A stretch of DNA of 64,000 bases from Halorubrum salipaludis. GTDB lineage: Archaea; Halobacteriota; Halobacteria; Halobacteriales; Haloferacaceae. The position numbers and the translations under genes were made by a program. The DNA lies in the NCBI RefSeq assembly GCF_002286985.1, contig NZ_NSKC01000009.1:124001-188000 (forward strand), given 5' to 3'. The notes below the pieces were generated by a model that searched no databases, was not told where the DNA came from, and saw nothing but the letters and a program-made list of their open reading frames with translations. Below, one piece after another: positions 42,905 through 51,774 of this stretch (its first letter is position 1; each line of letters opens with the position of its first letter).

Positions 42905-45297
42905 CGGACGGCCTCGTCGACCGACTGGCGCGGGCCGCGAGCCGGGTCCTCCCGGACGCGGTCCGCCGCCGGTACGCCGCCAAGTTCGCGCTCGCGTTCC
43001 TCGTCGTCGCCGCGGTCGTCGTCGCGGGAGGCGCGTTCACTTACCTTCAGACCGGCGAGACCGTGGAGGCGGACGCGACGACCCAGCTGGCCGAGACCGG
43101 CGGGCTGCAGGCGGACGCGATCGGCTCGTGGACCGAGCGGATGAGCACGGAGACGCGGTCCATGTCGGCCGCCGACGCCCTCCGCTCGGACCGGCGCGCG
43201 CCAGCCTACATTCTGTTGAAAGACGAGCTGCTCTCCGACGACATCGTCAGCATCCACCTCGTCGACTCCGGCGAGAACCGCGTGGTCGCCAGCACGGAAC
43301 AGCCGTTGGAGGGGCGCGCTCCGAGCGACCTCGACGCGCCGTGGAGCGACGCCGACGTGCCCGAGGGGGTCGGCGACGACGACCGCGTCTGGCGGTCGGC
43401 CCGCTCGTACCGGTCGCCCGTGCTCAACGACCGCCCGGTGATGGCGTTCGCCAGCTCCGTGCCGCGGGCCGACGGCCGGTACCTCGTCGTGGTGACCCGC
43501 ATCCAGCCGCAGCTCGAGCGGATCCAGAACACCGACACCGGCGAGGAGACGACGATCCTCAACGCCGACGGCCGGACCGTCCTCGACATCGACGGCACCG
43601 TCGACGAGGAGGAACACGCCGACGGCGTCGAGACGATCCGCGGAGGGAACGCCACGACCGCGACCCGGATCGGCGACGGACAGGTCCACGCGTACGCGGC
43701 CGTTCCCGGAACCGACTGGGTGGCGGTCACGAGCGTGGACCAGTCGACGGCCTTCGCCGTCCGGAACGACGTGGGGAACTCGGTGCTGCTCCTCATCCTC
43801 CTCACGCTCGCGTCGCTCGGGGTCGTCGGCGTCGTGCTCGGCAGCCGGACCGTCGTCCCCCTCTCGCGGCTGCGCGACCGCGCCGAACGGATCGAGTCGG
43901 GCGAGCTCGACGTGGACCTGGCGACCGGGCGAGTAGACGAGATCGGCCGCCTGTTCACGAGCTTCGGCGAGATGCGGGACGCGCTCCGCGACCGGATCGC
44001 CGAGGCCGAGACCGCGGCCGACGAGGCCGAGGCGGCCCGCGAGGAGGCCGAGGCCGTGACGCGGGACATGGAGACGCGCGCGGCCGACTACAGCGAGGTG
44101 ATGGGCGCGGTCGCCGACGGCGACCTCACTCGGCGGATGGACCCGAACGCGGACCGCGACGCGATGCGGGAGATCGCCGAGGAGTTCAACGACATGGTGG
44201 CCCAACTGGAGCGGACCACCGCGCGGGTGGCCGCCTTCGCCGCCGAGGTCGACGACGCGAGCGCGGAGCTCGCGGCCGGCGCCGACGAGGTCGAGACCGC
44301 GAGCGGGACCGTCAGCGAGCAGATCCAGGAGATCGCCGACGGCGCGGTCAGGCAGGACGACCGGCTCGACGCGGTGAGCGGCGAGATGAGCGACCTCTCC
44401 GCGAGCATCGAGGAGGTCGCGTCGTCGGCCGCATCCGTCGCGGAGACCGCGGAGGCCGCCTCGGAGCGCGGGGTGGAGGGCCGCGAGGCCGCCGCGGAGG
44501 CGCTCGACGAGATGGACGCGATCGAGGAGCGCTCCGCCGCCGCGGTCGAGCAGATGGAGTCGCTCGACGACCGCATGGACGAGATCGACGAGGTCGTCGA
44601 CTTCATCACCGACGTGGCCGAGCAGACGAACATCCTCGCGTTGAACGCCTCCATCGAGGCCGCCCGGGCGGGCGAGGCCGGCGAGGGCTTCGCCGTCGTC
44701 GCCGACGAGGTCAAGGACCTCGCCGAGGAGACGCAGGCGGCCGCCGCCGAGATCGAGTCGCAGATCGAGGCCGTCCGCGGTGAGGCGGACGAGACCGTCG
44801 ACGACATCCGCGAGACGAACGCGCGGATCGACGAGGGGTCCGACACCGTCCGCGAGGCGTCGTCGTCCCTCGAGGCCGTCGTCGACGCGGTCGAGGAGAC
44901 GAACCACGGCGTCCAGGAGATCAGCGAGGCGGCCGAGGACCAGGCGCGGTCGACCCAGCGCGCGGTCGAGGGCGTCGAGGACGTCGCGGAGGTGAGCGGC
45001 GAGGTCGCGACCGGCTCCGAGCAGGTGTCCGCCGCCGCTGAGGAGCAGACGGCGACCGTCACCACCATCGCCGAGAACGCCGACCGGCTCCGGGGACAGG
45101 CCGAGGCGCTCTCGGAGTCCGTCTCGACGTTCGAGGTCGACGTCGATCCCGACGATATCGAGGGCGCAGAGCGCGGAGCGAACGCCGGGAACGGCGAGAT
45201 CGACGGTCTCGACTCGACGGAGGGCGACGGTCTCGCCGCCGACGGCGACGGGCGGGACGGCTCGGCGGACGTTAGCCTCTCGCCAGACGAGCGCTAG
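42901..45297 (+). CDS. Methyl-accepting chemotaxis transducer
   Basis: A 798-residue transmembrane receptor. TM1 lies at about residues 28-48, followed by a ~240-residue extracellular dCache-like sensor domain (with [20 protein letters not shown] and [20 protein letters not shown]), TM2 at about 291-314 and a HAMP domain. A second HAMP-like region and a long antiparallel coiled coil follow. The hairpin tip that binds CheA/CheW reads [20 protein letters not shown] and [15 protein letters not shown] (about residues 570-615). Glu/Gln-rich segments either side are likely methylation sites. Its start overlaps the BMP lipoprotein stop, making a binding protein/transducer pair. The C-terminal 50 residues are an acidic tail. 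Confidence 0.95.
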   Translation: MTDGLVDRLARAASRVLPDAVRRRYAAKFALAFLVVAAVVVAGGAFTYLQTGETVEADATTQLAETGGLQADAIGSWTERMSTETRSMSAADALRSDRRAPAYILLKDELLSDDIVSIHLVDSGENRVVASTEQPLEGRAPSDLDAPWSDADVPEGVGDDDRVWRSARSYRSPVLNDRPVMAFASSVPRADGRYLVVVTRIQPQLERIQNTDTGEETTILNADGRTVLDIDGTVDEEEHADGVETIRGGNATTATRIGDGQVHAYAAVPGTDWVAVTSVDQSTAFAVRNDVGNSVLLLILLTLASLGVVGVVLGSRTVVPLSRLRDRAERIESGELDVDLATGRVDEIGRLFTSFGEMRDALRDRIAEAETAADEAEAAREEAEAVTRDMETRAADYSEVMGAVADGDLTRRMDPNADRDAMREIAEEFNDMVAQLERTTARVAAFAAEVDDASAELAAGADEVETASGTVSEQIQEIADGAVRQDDRLDAVSGEMSDLSASIEEVASSAASVAETAEAASERGVEGREAAAEALDEMDAIEERSAAAVEQMESLDDRMDEIDEVVDFITDVAEQTNILALNASIEAARAGEAGEGFAVVADEVKDLAEETQAAAAEIESQIEAVRGEADETVDDIRETNARIDEGSDTVREASSSLEAVVDAVEETNHGVQEISEAAEDQARSTQRAVEGVEDVAEVSGEVATGSEQVSAAAEEQTATVTTIAENADRLRGQAEALSESVSTFEVDVDPDDIEGAERGANAGNGEIDGLDSTEGDGLAADGDGRDGSADVSLSPDER

Positions 45298-45318
45298 CTT
45301 CTCGGCGGACGAGCGCTA
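45278..45318. repeat. Imperfect 19-bp duplication holding two converging stop codons
   Basis: A 19-bp segment at 45278-45296 recurs with two mismatches at 45300-45318, 22 nt on. The stop of the transducer (45295-45297) lies at the end of the first copy, and the stop of deoC on the other strand (45316-45318) at the end of the second. Confidence 0.8.
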
Positions 45319-45963
45319 CTCCCCGCTCTCCGGATGCCCTTCGACGATGGCGACGCCCGAGGAGGCGCCGATCCGGACCGCGCCGGCGTCGAGCATCGCC
45401 GTCGCTTCCGCGTAGGAGCCGACGCCGCCGGACGCCTTCACCGGCAGGTACTCGCTCATCAGCTCCACGTCCGGGACCGTGGCGCCGCCGTCGGCGAACC
45501 CCGTGGAGGTCTTCACCATGTCGGCGTCGGCGGCGACGGCGGCCTCGCAGGCGCGGCGCTTCTCGGCGTCCGTCAGGAGCGCGGTCTCGATGATCACCTT
45601 CACCGGGACCGGCACCGCGGCCACCACGTCCGAGATCTCGGCGGCGACGGTGTCGTCCTCGCCCGCCTGCAGGCGCCCGACGTTGATCACCAGATCGATC
45701 TCGTCGGCGCCGTCGTTCCATGCGGCGACGGCCTCGTCGCGCTTCGTCGCGGGCGCGTGCTGGCCGTGGGGGAAGCCGACCACGGTCGCGATCGTCTCGG
45801 GCGCGTTCTCGTAGTCGGTCGCCTCGGGCAGGTAACAGGGCGGGATACAGGCGTTCATCCCGTGGGCTGCGGCCTCGTCGAGCACGGTCTTGACGTCCCC
45901 CCACGTCGTCTCCGGGCCGAGCACGGTGTGGTCGATGCTGGCGGCGAACTCGTCGCGGTCCAT
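45316..45963 (-). CDS. deoC: Deoxyribose-phosphate aldolase
   Basis: A 215-residue class I aldolase that cleaves 2-deoxyribose-5-phosphate to glyceraldehyde-3-phosphate and acetaldehyde in nucleoside breakdown. [17 protein letters not shown] is the N-terminal signature, [18 protein letters not shown] carries the catalytic proton-relay region, and [15 protein letters not shown] has the Schiff-base Lys151. [20 protein letters not shown] and [10 protein letters not shown] form the phosphate-binding end. The length fits the archaeal form. It converges with the transducer gene; with the nucleoside-type binding protein this gives a small nucleoside-related neighbourhood. Confidence 0.95.
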   Translation of the reverse strand: MDRDEFAASIDHTVLGPETTWGDVKTVLDEAAAHGMNACIPPCYLPEATDYENAPETIATVVGFPHGQHAPATKRDEAVAAWNDGADEIDLVINVGRLQAGEDDTVAAEISDVVAAVPVPVKVIIETALLTDAEKRRACEAAVAADADMVKTSTGFADGGATVPDVELMSEYLPVKASGGVGSYAEATAMLDAGAVRIGASSGVAIVEGHPESGE

Positions 45964-46091
45964 GCGCTCACGGTCGGGAGCGCGCGTAAAAGACGTACTG
46001 GGTCCGCGTCGCCGCCGCCCGGGTCGAAACCGAGCCCGCTTCGGACCGCCGAACGGTTGGATTCAAGTCCGCCGCAGGGAAATCGGGTGGT

Positions 46092-47387
46092 ATGCAACCG
46101 GGAGATCGCGTCCGCGTCGACCGCGGGGACGTCACGAACGAGGGCGTACTGCTCCCCTCGACGACTCGCGACCACCTCGTCGTCAAGCTCGACGGGGGGT
46201 ACAACGTCGGCATCGACCGCGACGAGGCCGACGTGGAACTGCTCGAATCCGGGGCCCGCGACGTCGACGAGGGGGCCGACGCGGGCGGCGGCGAGGCCTC
46301 CGAGATCACCTTCGACGACGATCTGCCGACGGTCTCGCTCATCTCCACCGGCGGGACGATCGCCTCCACCGTCGACTACCGGACCGGCGCGGTCACCGCC
46401 CAGTTCGACGCCGAGGACGTGCTCCGCGCGGTCCCCGACCTGGCCGGCCGCGCGAACTACCGCGGGCGGGTCGTCGCCAACATCCTCTCGGAGAACATGG
46501 AGCCGCCGATCTGGCGGGAGCTGGCCGAGGCCGTCCGCGAGGAGATCGCGGCCGGCGCCGACGGCGTCGTCGTGATGCACGGGACCGACACGATGCAGTA
46601 CTCCGCCTCCGCGCTCTCCTTCATGCTCGACTCGCCGGTCCCGATCGTCTTTACGGGCAGCCAGCGCTCCGCGGACCGGCCCTCCTCCGACAACGTGATG
46701 AACGCGGTGTGCGCGGTCGAGGCCGCGAAGGCCGACCACGCCGAGACGCTCGTCTGCATGCACGCGACGCAGTCCGACGACGCCTGCGCGCTCCACCGCG
46801 GCACGCGCGTCCGGAAGAACCACACCTCCCGGCGCGACGCCTTCGAGACGGTCGGCGCCGAGCCACTCGGCCGCATCGACTATGAGGCCGCGGCCGAGGC
46901 GGGCGCCGAGGGCGGCGCCGCGGACGCCGCCATCGAGTGGGCCCGCGAGCCGATCGCGCGGGGAGACGGGGACGACGCCGATCTCTCGGCCGCGACCGAC
47001 CTCGACGCCGACGTGGAGCTCGTCAAGTTCACGCCCGGCATGGACCCGGCCGCGTGGGACTACCTCGACGAGAAGGACGGCGTCGTGATCGAGGGGACCG
47101 GGCTCGGGCACGTCCACACCGACCTCATCCCGCGGATCGAGGAGCTGGTCGAGGGAGGGACCGTCGTCGCGATGACGAGCCAGTGTCTGTCCGGCCGCGT
47201 CTGCGACCGGGTGTACGACACCGGCCGCGACCTGCTCGACGCCGGCGTCGTCGAGGCAGGCGACACCCTCCCCGGCACCGCGAAGGTGAAGCTGATGTGG
47301 GCGCTCGCGAACCTGTCCGACCCCGCCGAGGCGATGGGCCGGGACCTCGCGGGCGAGCTGACAGAGGAGTCGCAGCCCTGGCGATGA
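46092..47387 (+). CDS. gatD: Glu-tRNA(Gln) amidotransferase subunit D
   Basis: A 431-residue archaeal GatD, the L-asparaginase-like subunit that frees ammonia from Asn or Gln for conversion of Glu-tRNA(Gln) to Gln-tRNA(Gln) by GatE. The N-terminal ~75 residues are the archaeal AnbA-like domain (MQPGDRVRVDRGDVTNEGVL). The asparaginase core begins LPTVSLISTGGTIASTVDYR with the first catalytic Thr in TGGTIAS, and VVMHGTDTMQYSASALSF holds the second Thr-Asp pair. GSQRSADRPSSDNVMN is also typical. An acidic insertion separates the two asparaginase lobes. Its stop overlaps the next ATG. gatE is not in the window. Confidence 0.94.
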   Translation: MQPGDRVRVDRGDVTNEGVLLPSTTRDHLVVKLDGGYNVGIDRDEADVELLESGARDVDEGADAGGGEASEITFDDDLPTVSLISTGGTIASTVDYRTGAVTAQFDAEDVLRAVPDLAGRANYRGRVVANILSENMEPPIWRELAEAVREEIAAGADGVVVMHGTDTMQYSASALSFMLDSPVPIVFTGSQRSADRPSSDNVMNAVCAVEAAKADHAETLVCMHATQSDDACALHRGTRVRKNHTSRRDAFETVGAEPLGRIDYEAAAEAGAEGGAADAAIEWAREPIARGDGDDADLSAATDLDADVELVKFTPGMDPAAWDYLDEKDGVVIEGTGLGHVHTDLIPRIEELVEGGTVVAMTSQCLSGRVCDRVYDTGRDLLDAGVVEAGDTLPGTAKVKLMWALANLSDPAEAMGRDLAGELTEESQPWR

Positions 47388-48469
47388 CGGACCTTGAGGA
47401 TGAATCGGCGCCGGGCGCCGGTTCGGCTCCGGCCCCCGTCGTCCGCGAGGCGCACCCCGCCGACGCCGACGCGGTCGCCGCGTTCACCCGGGACACGTGG
47501 GGCGAGCGACACGAGGACTACATCCCGCGCGTGTTCCCCGAGTGGGCCGCGTCCGACGACCCCGACAGCGCCACCTTCGTCGCGACCCTGCCGCCCGAGG
47601 CGGTCGCGGAGCGCGGCGCGCCCGACGACGCCGACCGGGAACCCGGCGACACCCTCGTCGAGGGGGACGGGACGGGCGCGGCCGCGGCGGGGGAGCCGGA
47701 GGCCGTGGTCGGCTGCATCCAGGGCGTCCTGCTCTCCGAGTGGGAGGCGTGGGGGCAGGGGATCCGCGTCGACCCCGCGGCCCGCGGGTTCGGCGTCGGG
47801 ACCGCGCTCTCGGAGGCCGCGCTCGACTGGGCCCGCGACCGCGGCGCGACAGTCTGTCGCAACATGGTGTTCTCGTGGAACATTATGGGGCTCGGGCAGT
47901 CTCGCGCGGTCGGCTTTGAGCCCGCGACGGAGTTCCGGTTCGCGGAGCCGGAGCCGGACTCGGAGGCGATCGACTCCGACCCCGCCGACCCCGCCGGCCC
48001 GACCCCGGTCCCCGCTCCCGACCCGAACGCCGCGTGGGCGTTCTGGAGCGACAGCGACGCCCGGGACCTCCTCCGCGGGCTCGCGCTCGACCCCGACGAG
48101 TCGTGGGCGTGCTCCGAACTGACCCGCGAGCGCCTCCGGAGTGCGGCCGGCGAAGACCGGCTGCTCGCGGTCGCCGGCGGCGACGCCCTCGCCGGGTTCG
48201 CGGTCCGGACGCGCGTGGCGGAGCGCGAGGCGGACGGCGAGACGACCCGGACCGCGACCTACGGCGCCGCCGCGTGGCGGGACACCGAGGCGGCGGGCGC
48301 GCTGTACGACGCGATCGCGGCCGACGCCGCCGCGGTCGACGCCGACGGCGCCCGCGTGCTGATCCCGGAGACGGTCGAACACGTCAGCGACACGGGCGCG
48401 AACCGGATCCCGGTCGCGGCCGAACCGGACTTCGTGATGGCCGCGGACCTCACAGGCGGTGCGCCGTGA
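47384..48469 (+). CDS. GNAT family acetyltransferase, two tandem domains
   Basis: A 361-residue protein. The first GNAT domain (about residues 20-195) begins VREAHPADADAVAAFTRDTW and has the acetyl-CoA loop VDPAARGFGVGTALSEAALD, with NMVFSWNIMGLGQSRAVGFE after it. A Pro/Asp-rich linker leads to a second, shorter GNAT-like half (about 215-361) containing LLAVAGGDALAGFAVRTRVA and a final IPVAAEPDFVMAADL. Two-domain GNATs act on aminoglycosides, proteins or polyamines; the substrate is unknown. The start is the ATG that overlaps the gatD stop (ATGA), and its own stop overlaps the following gene (GTGA), so the three are tightly coupled. Confidence 0.86.
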   Translation: MTDLEDESAPGAGSAPAPVVREAHPADADAVAAFTRDTWGERHEDYIPRVFPEWAASDDPDSATFVATLPPEAVAERGAPDDADREPGDTLVEGDGTGAAAAGEPEAVVGCIQGVLLSEWEAWGQGIRVDPAARGFGVGTALSEAALDWARDRGATVCRNMVFSWNIMGLGQSRAVGFEPATEFRFAEPEPDSEAIDSDPADPAGPTPVPAPDPNAAWAFWSDSDARDLLRGLALDPDESWACSELTRERLRSAAGEDRLLAVAGGDALAGFAVRTRVAEREADGETTRTATYGAAAWRDTEAAGALYDAIAADAAAVDADGARVLIPETVEHVSDTGANRIPVAAEPDFVMAADLTGGAP

Positions 48470-48678
48470 GCCTCTTCGGCGTCCCGCTCCCGTGGTCGCT
48501 CCCGCTCACGCTCGTGATCTACGGGGTCGTCGTCGCCGCCGCGGCGTGGATCTACCGCGACGCGAAGGCGCGCGGGAGCCGCTACGCGGTCGTCTGGGGG
48601 CTCTCGACGCTCCTCTTCACGATTCTCCCGGTGCTCGCGTACCTGTACCTCCACCGCGACGCGGGACCGGCGCGGTGA
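48466..48678 (+). CDS. 70-residue two-helix membrane protein
   Basis: A small membrane protein beginning (GTG read as Met) with SLFGVPLPWSLPLTLVIYGV and holding two hydrophobic segments, about residues 10-28 and 42-61, separated by the basic loop YRDAKARGSRY. The C-terminus YLYLHRDAGPAR is basic. Its GTG start overlaps the stop of the GNAT gene by four bases, strong evidence for translational coupling. The sequence resembles the haloarchaeal small membrane proteins of the phospholipase_D-nuclease N-terminal (PLDc_N-like) shape, but this is uncertain. Confidence 0.72.
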   Translation: MSLFGVPLPWSLPLTLVIYGVVVAAAAWIYRDAKARGSRYAVVWGLSTLLFTILPVLAYLYLHRDAGPAR

Positions 48679-48691
48679 CCCGCACCGACCG

Positions 48692-48699
48692 CTTATAAA
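48692..48699 (+). promoter_or_regulatory. TATA-like box of the DUF6498 gene
   Basis: The sequence cttataaa lies 26-33 nt before the ATG at 48725, a near-perfect haloarchaeal box. It marks the end of the gatD operon. Confidence 0.65.
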
Positions 48700-48724
48700 C
48701 CCGGGAGGCGGATCGCCCGAACGG

Positions 48725-50002
48725 ATGCCCTCCACCGATCGCGCTCACCGGCTGGGAGCCCTCGCTCGCGGTCGCCGCCCGCGGGCGATCGCGTTCCTCG
48801 TCTCCAACCTCCTCCCGCTCGTCGGCGTCCTCGCGCTCGACTGGAACGCGGCCGCGCTGATGACGCTCTACTGGTTCGAGCTCGGGATCGCCTCCTTCTG
48901 GGCCGTCGTCCGCGGGCTGTTCGCCGGCCGCCCCTCCGAGATCGAGTCCGACGCGCTGATCGCCGGTCCGCTCGCGCAGCGGCGGGTCGGCCTGTCGATC
49001 CCCCGAACGGGCCTGCGGATCCGGCTCTCCTCGCTGCTCGTGCTCCCGGTCGTCGCGCCCATCCTCGCGGTCGTCTGGCTGTTCGTCGGCGCGCTCACCG
49101 TCGGCGTCGTCGCCGACGGCGGGCTGGCCCCCGAGGCGCTCGACACCGTGACGCTCGCGGTCCTCGCCGTCTTCGCCGGCGAGGCGGGGACGACGCTGAC
49201 CGACTACTTCGGCCGCGGCGAGTACCGCGACCACAGCGCCCAGACCGCGATACGGGGCGTGTTCGCCCGCGGCGCGGCGATATTCCTCGGCGCGCTGTTC
49301 ACCGTCACGATCGTGGGCGCGGCGACGATGGAGGGGGACGCGCCGATATCCGCGCTCGACCCGAACGCGGTCGGGCTCCCACTGTTGCTCGGGATCGTCG
49401 CGGTGAAGGCCGCGTTCGACCTCGCGGGGCTGTACGGCGACCGGCTCGCGGCGTTCGACGAGTCGTCGGCGCTCGACCTGGGGCTCTCGTACGACCCGCC
49501 CGCGACGGAGCCCGTCGACGGATCCGTCGCGGAGCCGGCGCAGACGGTTCGGCAGTCCGTTCGCGCGCGACTCGCGGGCGCGGCCGTCACGCCGATCGGC
49601 CACCCGGGGCTGTGGTACCTCGCCGCGGTTCCGGCGCTCGTTGCCGCGTTGTTCGCGATCGGCGGCGACTGGGCGACCGCCGCCGCACTCCTCGCGGTCG
49701 CAGTCGCGATCCCGCTGGGCCTCGGCGCGCTCGACCACGAGCTCCGGTACGGCCTCGTCGCGTACCGGGTCGGCGACGACGCTTTGGTCGCCTACGACCG
49801 GCTGTTCGGCGTCCCCCTGTGGCGCGTCGAGCCGTGGGACGAGACGGACCTGCGGGTGAGACGCGGGCGGCTCGACCGCCGGCTCGGGACCGCGACCGTC
49901 GTGATCGAGCTCCGCGACGACGAACGCCGAATTCCCGGACTGGCCGATCCCGAGCCGGTGCTCTCGGTCTTCGACAGGCGCGCGGAGCGCCCGGACGATT
50001 GA
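48725..50002 (+). CDS. DUF6498-type integral membrane protein
   Basis: A 425-residue membrane protein. The N-terminal half has about six hydrophobic segments, including AIAFLVSNLLPLVGVLALDW and AALMTLYWFELGIASFWAVV; the aromatic L-x-x-Y-W-F-E motif is the main family hallmark. A soluble loop precedes two more helices near residues 297-340, and the C-terminal 90 residues form a soluble strand-rich part resembling a bacterial PH-like domain (YRVGDDALVAYDRLFGVPLW). Function is unknown. A TATA box at the right place supports the ATG. Confidence 0.8.
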   Translation: MPSTDRAHRLGALARGRRPRAIAFLVSNLLPLVGVLALDWNAAALMTLYWFELGIASFWAVVRGLFAGRPSEIESDALIAGPLAQRRVGLSIPRTGLRIRLSSLLVLPVVAPILAVVWLFVGALTVGVVADGGLAPEALDTVTLAVLAVFAGEAGTTLTDYFGRGEYRDHSAQTAIRGVFARGAAIFLGALFTVTIVGAATMEGDAPISALDPNAVGLPLLLGIVAVKAAFDLAGLYGDRLAAFDESSALDLGLSYDPPATEPVDGSVAEPAQTVRQSVRARLAGAAVTPIGHPGLWYLAAVPALVAALFAIGGDWATAAALLAVAVAIPLGLGALDHELRYGLVAYRVGDDALVAYDRLFGVPLWRVEPWDETDLRVRRGRLDRRLGTATVVIELRDDERRIPGLADPEPVLSVFDRRAERPDD

Positions 50003-50057
50003 GCGGCCGCACGACTGGTCGCCCGGAGGCCAAAAGATCGACGACCGACCGCGGCAG

Positions 50058-50579
50058 TCAACGGTTTTCCGCCCGGTAGAGCGGGTGCGCGTCCCCCACG
50101 ATCCGCCTGAAGACCGCGATGACGCCGGCATGGATGCCCACGAGGACGGTCACGCTCGCGACGATGATCGCCACCTCGGTCGGGGTCGAGAGGAGGCCGA
50201 GCGAGACGATGAGCGTCGTCGCGCAGGCGGGGGCGTGTACCGCGTCGGTCGCGATCATCGCCCAGCTCGTCGCCACGAGCGAGACGGTCGCGCTCGCCGC
50301 GAGCCGGAACCCCTCCGGCGAGAACGCGGGGGGCGTCGCGGTGAGACTCGCGCCGGCCGCGATCAGCGACCACGCCGCGAGCCCGGCGACGCCCCCGATG
50401 AGGTGGCTCCCGACGATCCGGGCGGCCCGGCCGCGCTCGCTCCGGCGGTCGAACGCGATGAGGAACGCCGACGGCCCGAGGCTCGGGAAGACGAACGGCT
50501 GGCCTGTCCCCCACGCGATCGCGCCGAGGACGGTGAAGAGGAGCCCGGCGTACAGGCTGGTTCCGACGCGGCGTCGCAT
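50058..50579 (-). CDS. HPP family membrane protein
   Basis: A 173-residue protein with four to five transmembrane helices. FPSLGPSAFLIAFDRRSERG carries the conserved S-L-G-P-[ST] motif, and VHAPACATTLIVSLGLLSTP corresponds to the H-P-P region that names the family (here H-A-P). Some members transport nitrite across membranes; others are unstudied. The ATG at 50579 begins MRRRVGTSLYAGLLFTVLGA, a positive-inside N-terminus. It diverges from the prepilin peptidase gene (132 nt between the starts). Confidence 0.85.
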   Translation of the reverse strand: MRRRVGTSLYAGLLFTVLGAIAWGTGQPFVFPSLGPSAFLIAFDRRSERGRAARIVGSHLIGGVAGLAAWSLIAAGASLTATPPAFSPEGFRLAASATVSLVATSWAMIATDAVHAPACATTLIVSLGLLSTPTEVAIIVASVTVLVGIHAGVIAVFRRIVGDAHPLYRAENR

Positions 50580-50711
50580 CGTCGCCCCTCGGCCGCGGGA
50601 TCACAAAGCGTCGGCGGTTCGGCTTGCCGCGTCGCCCGCGACCGTCGCCGCGCTATCGATCGCGATACGCGAACCCGAACGCCTAATTGCGCCCGCGCCG
50701 CCCGTGGTGAC

Positions 50712-51710
50712 ATGTTCGCGACGCTGCCGGACGCCCTCCGCCTGTTCGTCGTCCCCGTCTTCGCGTGGGCGGCCCTGCGCGACGTCCGGACCCGACGCCT
50801 CCCGAACCGGCTGTGGCCGCCGCTGTACCTGTTCGGCGCGCTGCTGTTGCTCTGGGAGACTGCACGGCTGTGGCCTCTCGCTGGGTTCGAGGGGCGGCTG
50901 TTCCTCGTTCAGGCCGCGATCAGCCTGCTGTTCGTCGCCCCGCTGGGCTACGCCTTCTGGTATCTCGGCGCGTTCGGCGGCGCCGACGCGAAGGCGCTGA
51001 TCGCGATCGCAGTCCTCTTCCCCACCTTCCCCGCCTACGAGATCGCCGGAACGACGCTCCCGCTCGTCGACACCCAGATCGGCGTGTTCTCGCTGACGGT
51101 GCTCACGAACACGGTCCTGCTCGCGCTCGCGTACCCGCTCGGGCTCGCCGGGATCAACCTCCTCCGCGGGGAGCGCTCGGCGACGATGTTCTTCGCGCGG
51201 CCGGTGGCGACCGACTCGCTGCCGGACCGCCACGGGCGCCTGTTCGAGGACGACGCCGGAACGACCCGGAACGGCCTCGATCTGGACGCGCTCCGGATGT
51301 ACCTTCGCTGGCGCGGGGCGACCCTCGCGGACCTGCGCGCGGACCCGGATCGGCTCCGCGACCCCGACAGCGTCGGCGAGACGCACGAGCCGACCGACGG
51401 CGGGACGCACGTCGGCCCGCGGACGGACGGGGGGACCCCGACCGGGGCTGAAGGCGAGGGCGGCACCGAGCGCTCCGAGAGCCCCGACGACCCCTGGGCC
51501 GCCGAGCGCTTCCTCGACGAGATCGACCACGGCGCGTACGGCACCGACGCCGAGACGCTCCGCGGCGGGCTGGCGGTCGTCGCCCGGAAGGACCGCGTGC
51601 TGGTGTCGCCGGGGATGCCGTTCGTCGTCCCGATGGCGGTCGGGCTGGTCGTCTCGCTGACGTACGGAGATGCGCTGTTCGCGGTGCTCGGCGCGATCGG
51701 CCTTGTGTAA
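50712..51710 (+). CDS. pibD: Class III prepilin/archaellin peptidase (A24 family)
   Basis: A 332-residue membrane aspartyl protease that removes signal peptides from type IV pilins and archaellins. The two catalytic aspartates are in LRDVRTRRLPNRLW (Asp24) and in the GxGD-type motif FGGADAKALIAIAV (G-G-A-D, Asp92). Six hydrophobic segments can be made out, the last one at the extreme C-terminus (VVPMAVGLVVSLTYGDALFA). A long soluble acidic insertion, about residues 165-290, is typical of haloarchaeal PibD/FlaK. It stands alone, with element copy D downstream. Confidence 0.93.
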   Translation: MFATLPDALRLFVVPVFAWAALRDVRTRRLPNRLWPPLYLFGALLLLWETARLWPLAGFEGRLFLVQAAISLLFVAPLGYAFWYLGAFGGADAKALIAIAVLFPTFPAYEIAGTTLPLVDTQIGVFSLTVLTNTVLLALAYPLGLAGINLLRGERSATMFFARPVATDSLPDRHGRLFEDDAGTTRNGLDLDALRMYLRWRGATLADLRADPDRLRDPDSVGETHEPTDGGTHVGPRTDGGTPTGAEGEGGTERSESPDDPWAAERFLDEIDHGAYGTDAETLRGGLAVVARKDRVLVSPGMPFVVPMAVGLVVSLTYGDALFAVLGAIGLV

Positions 51711-51774
51711 GCGGATCGTCGTCGAAACATCCGACGAGAAACACTCGCCGAGAAGATCTAGGAGGGATTGACAC

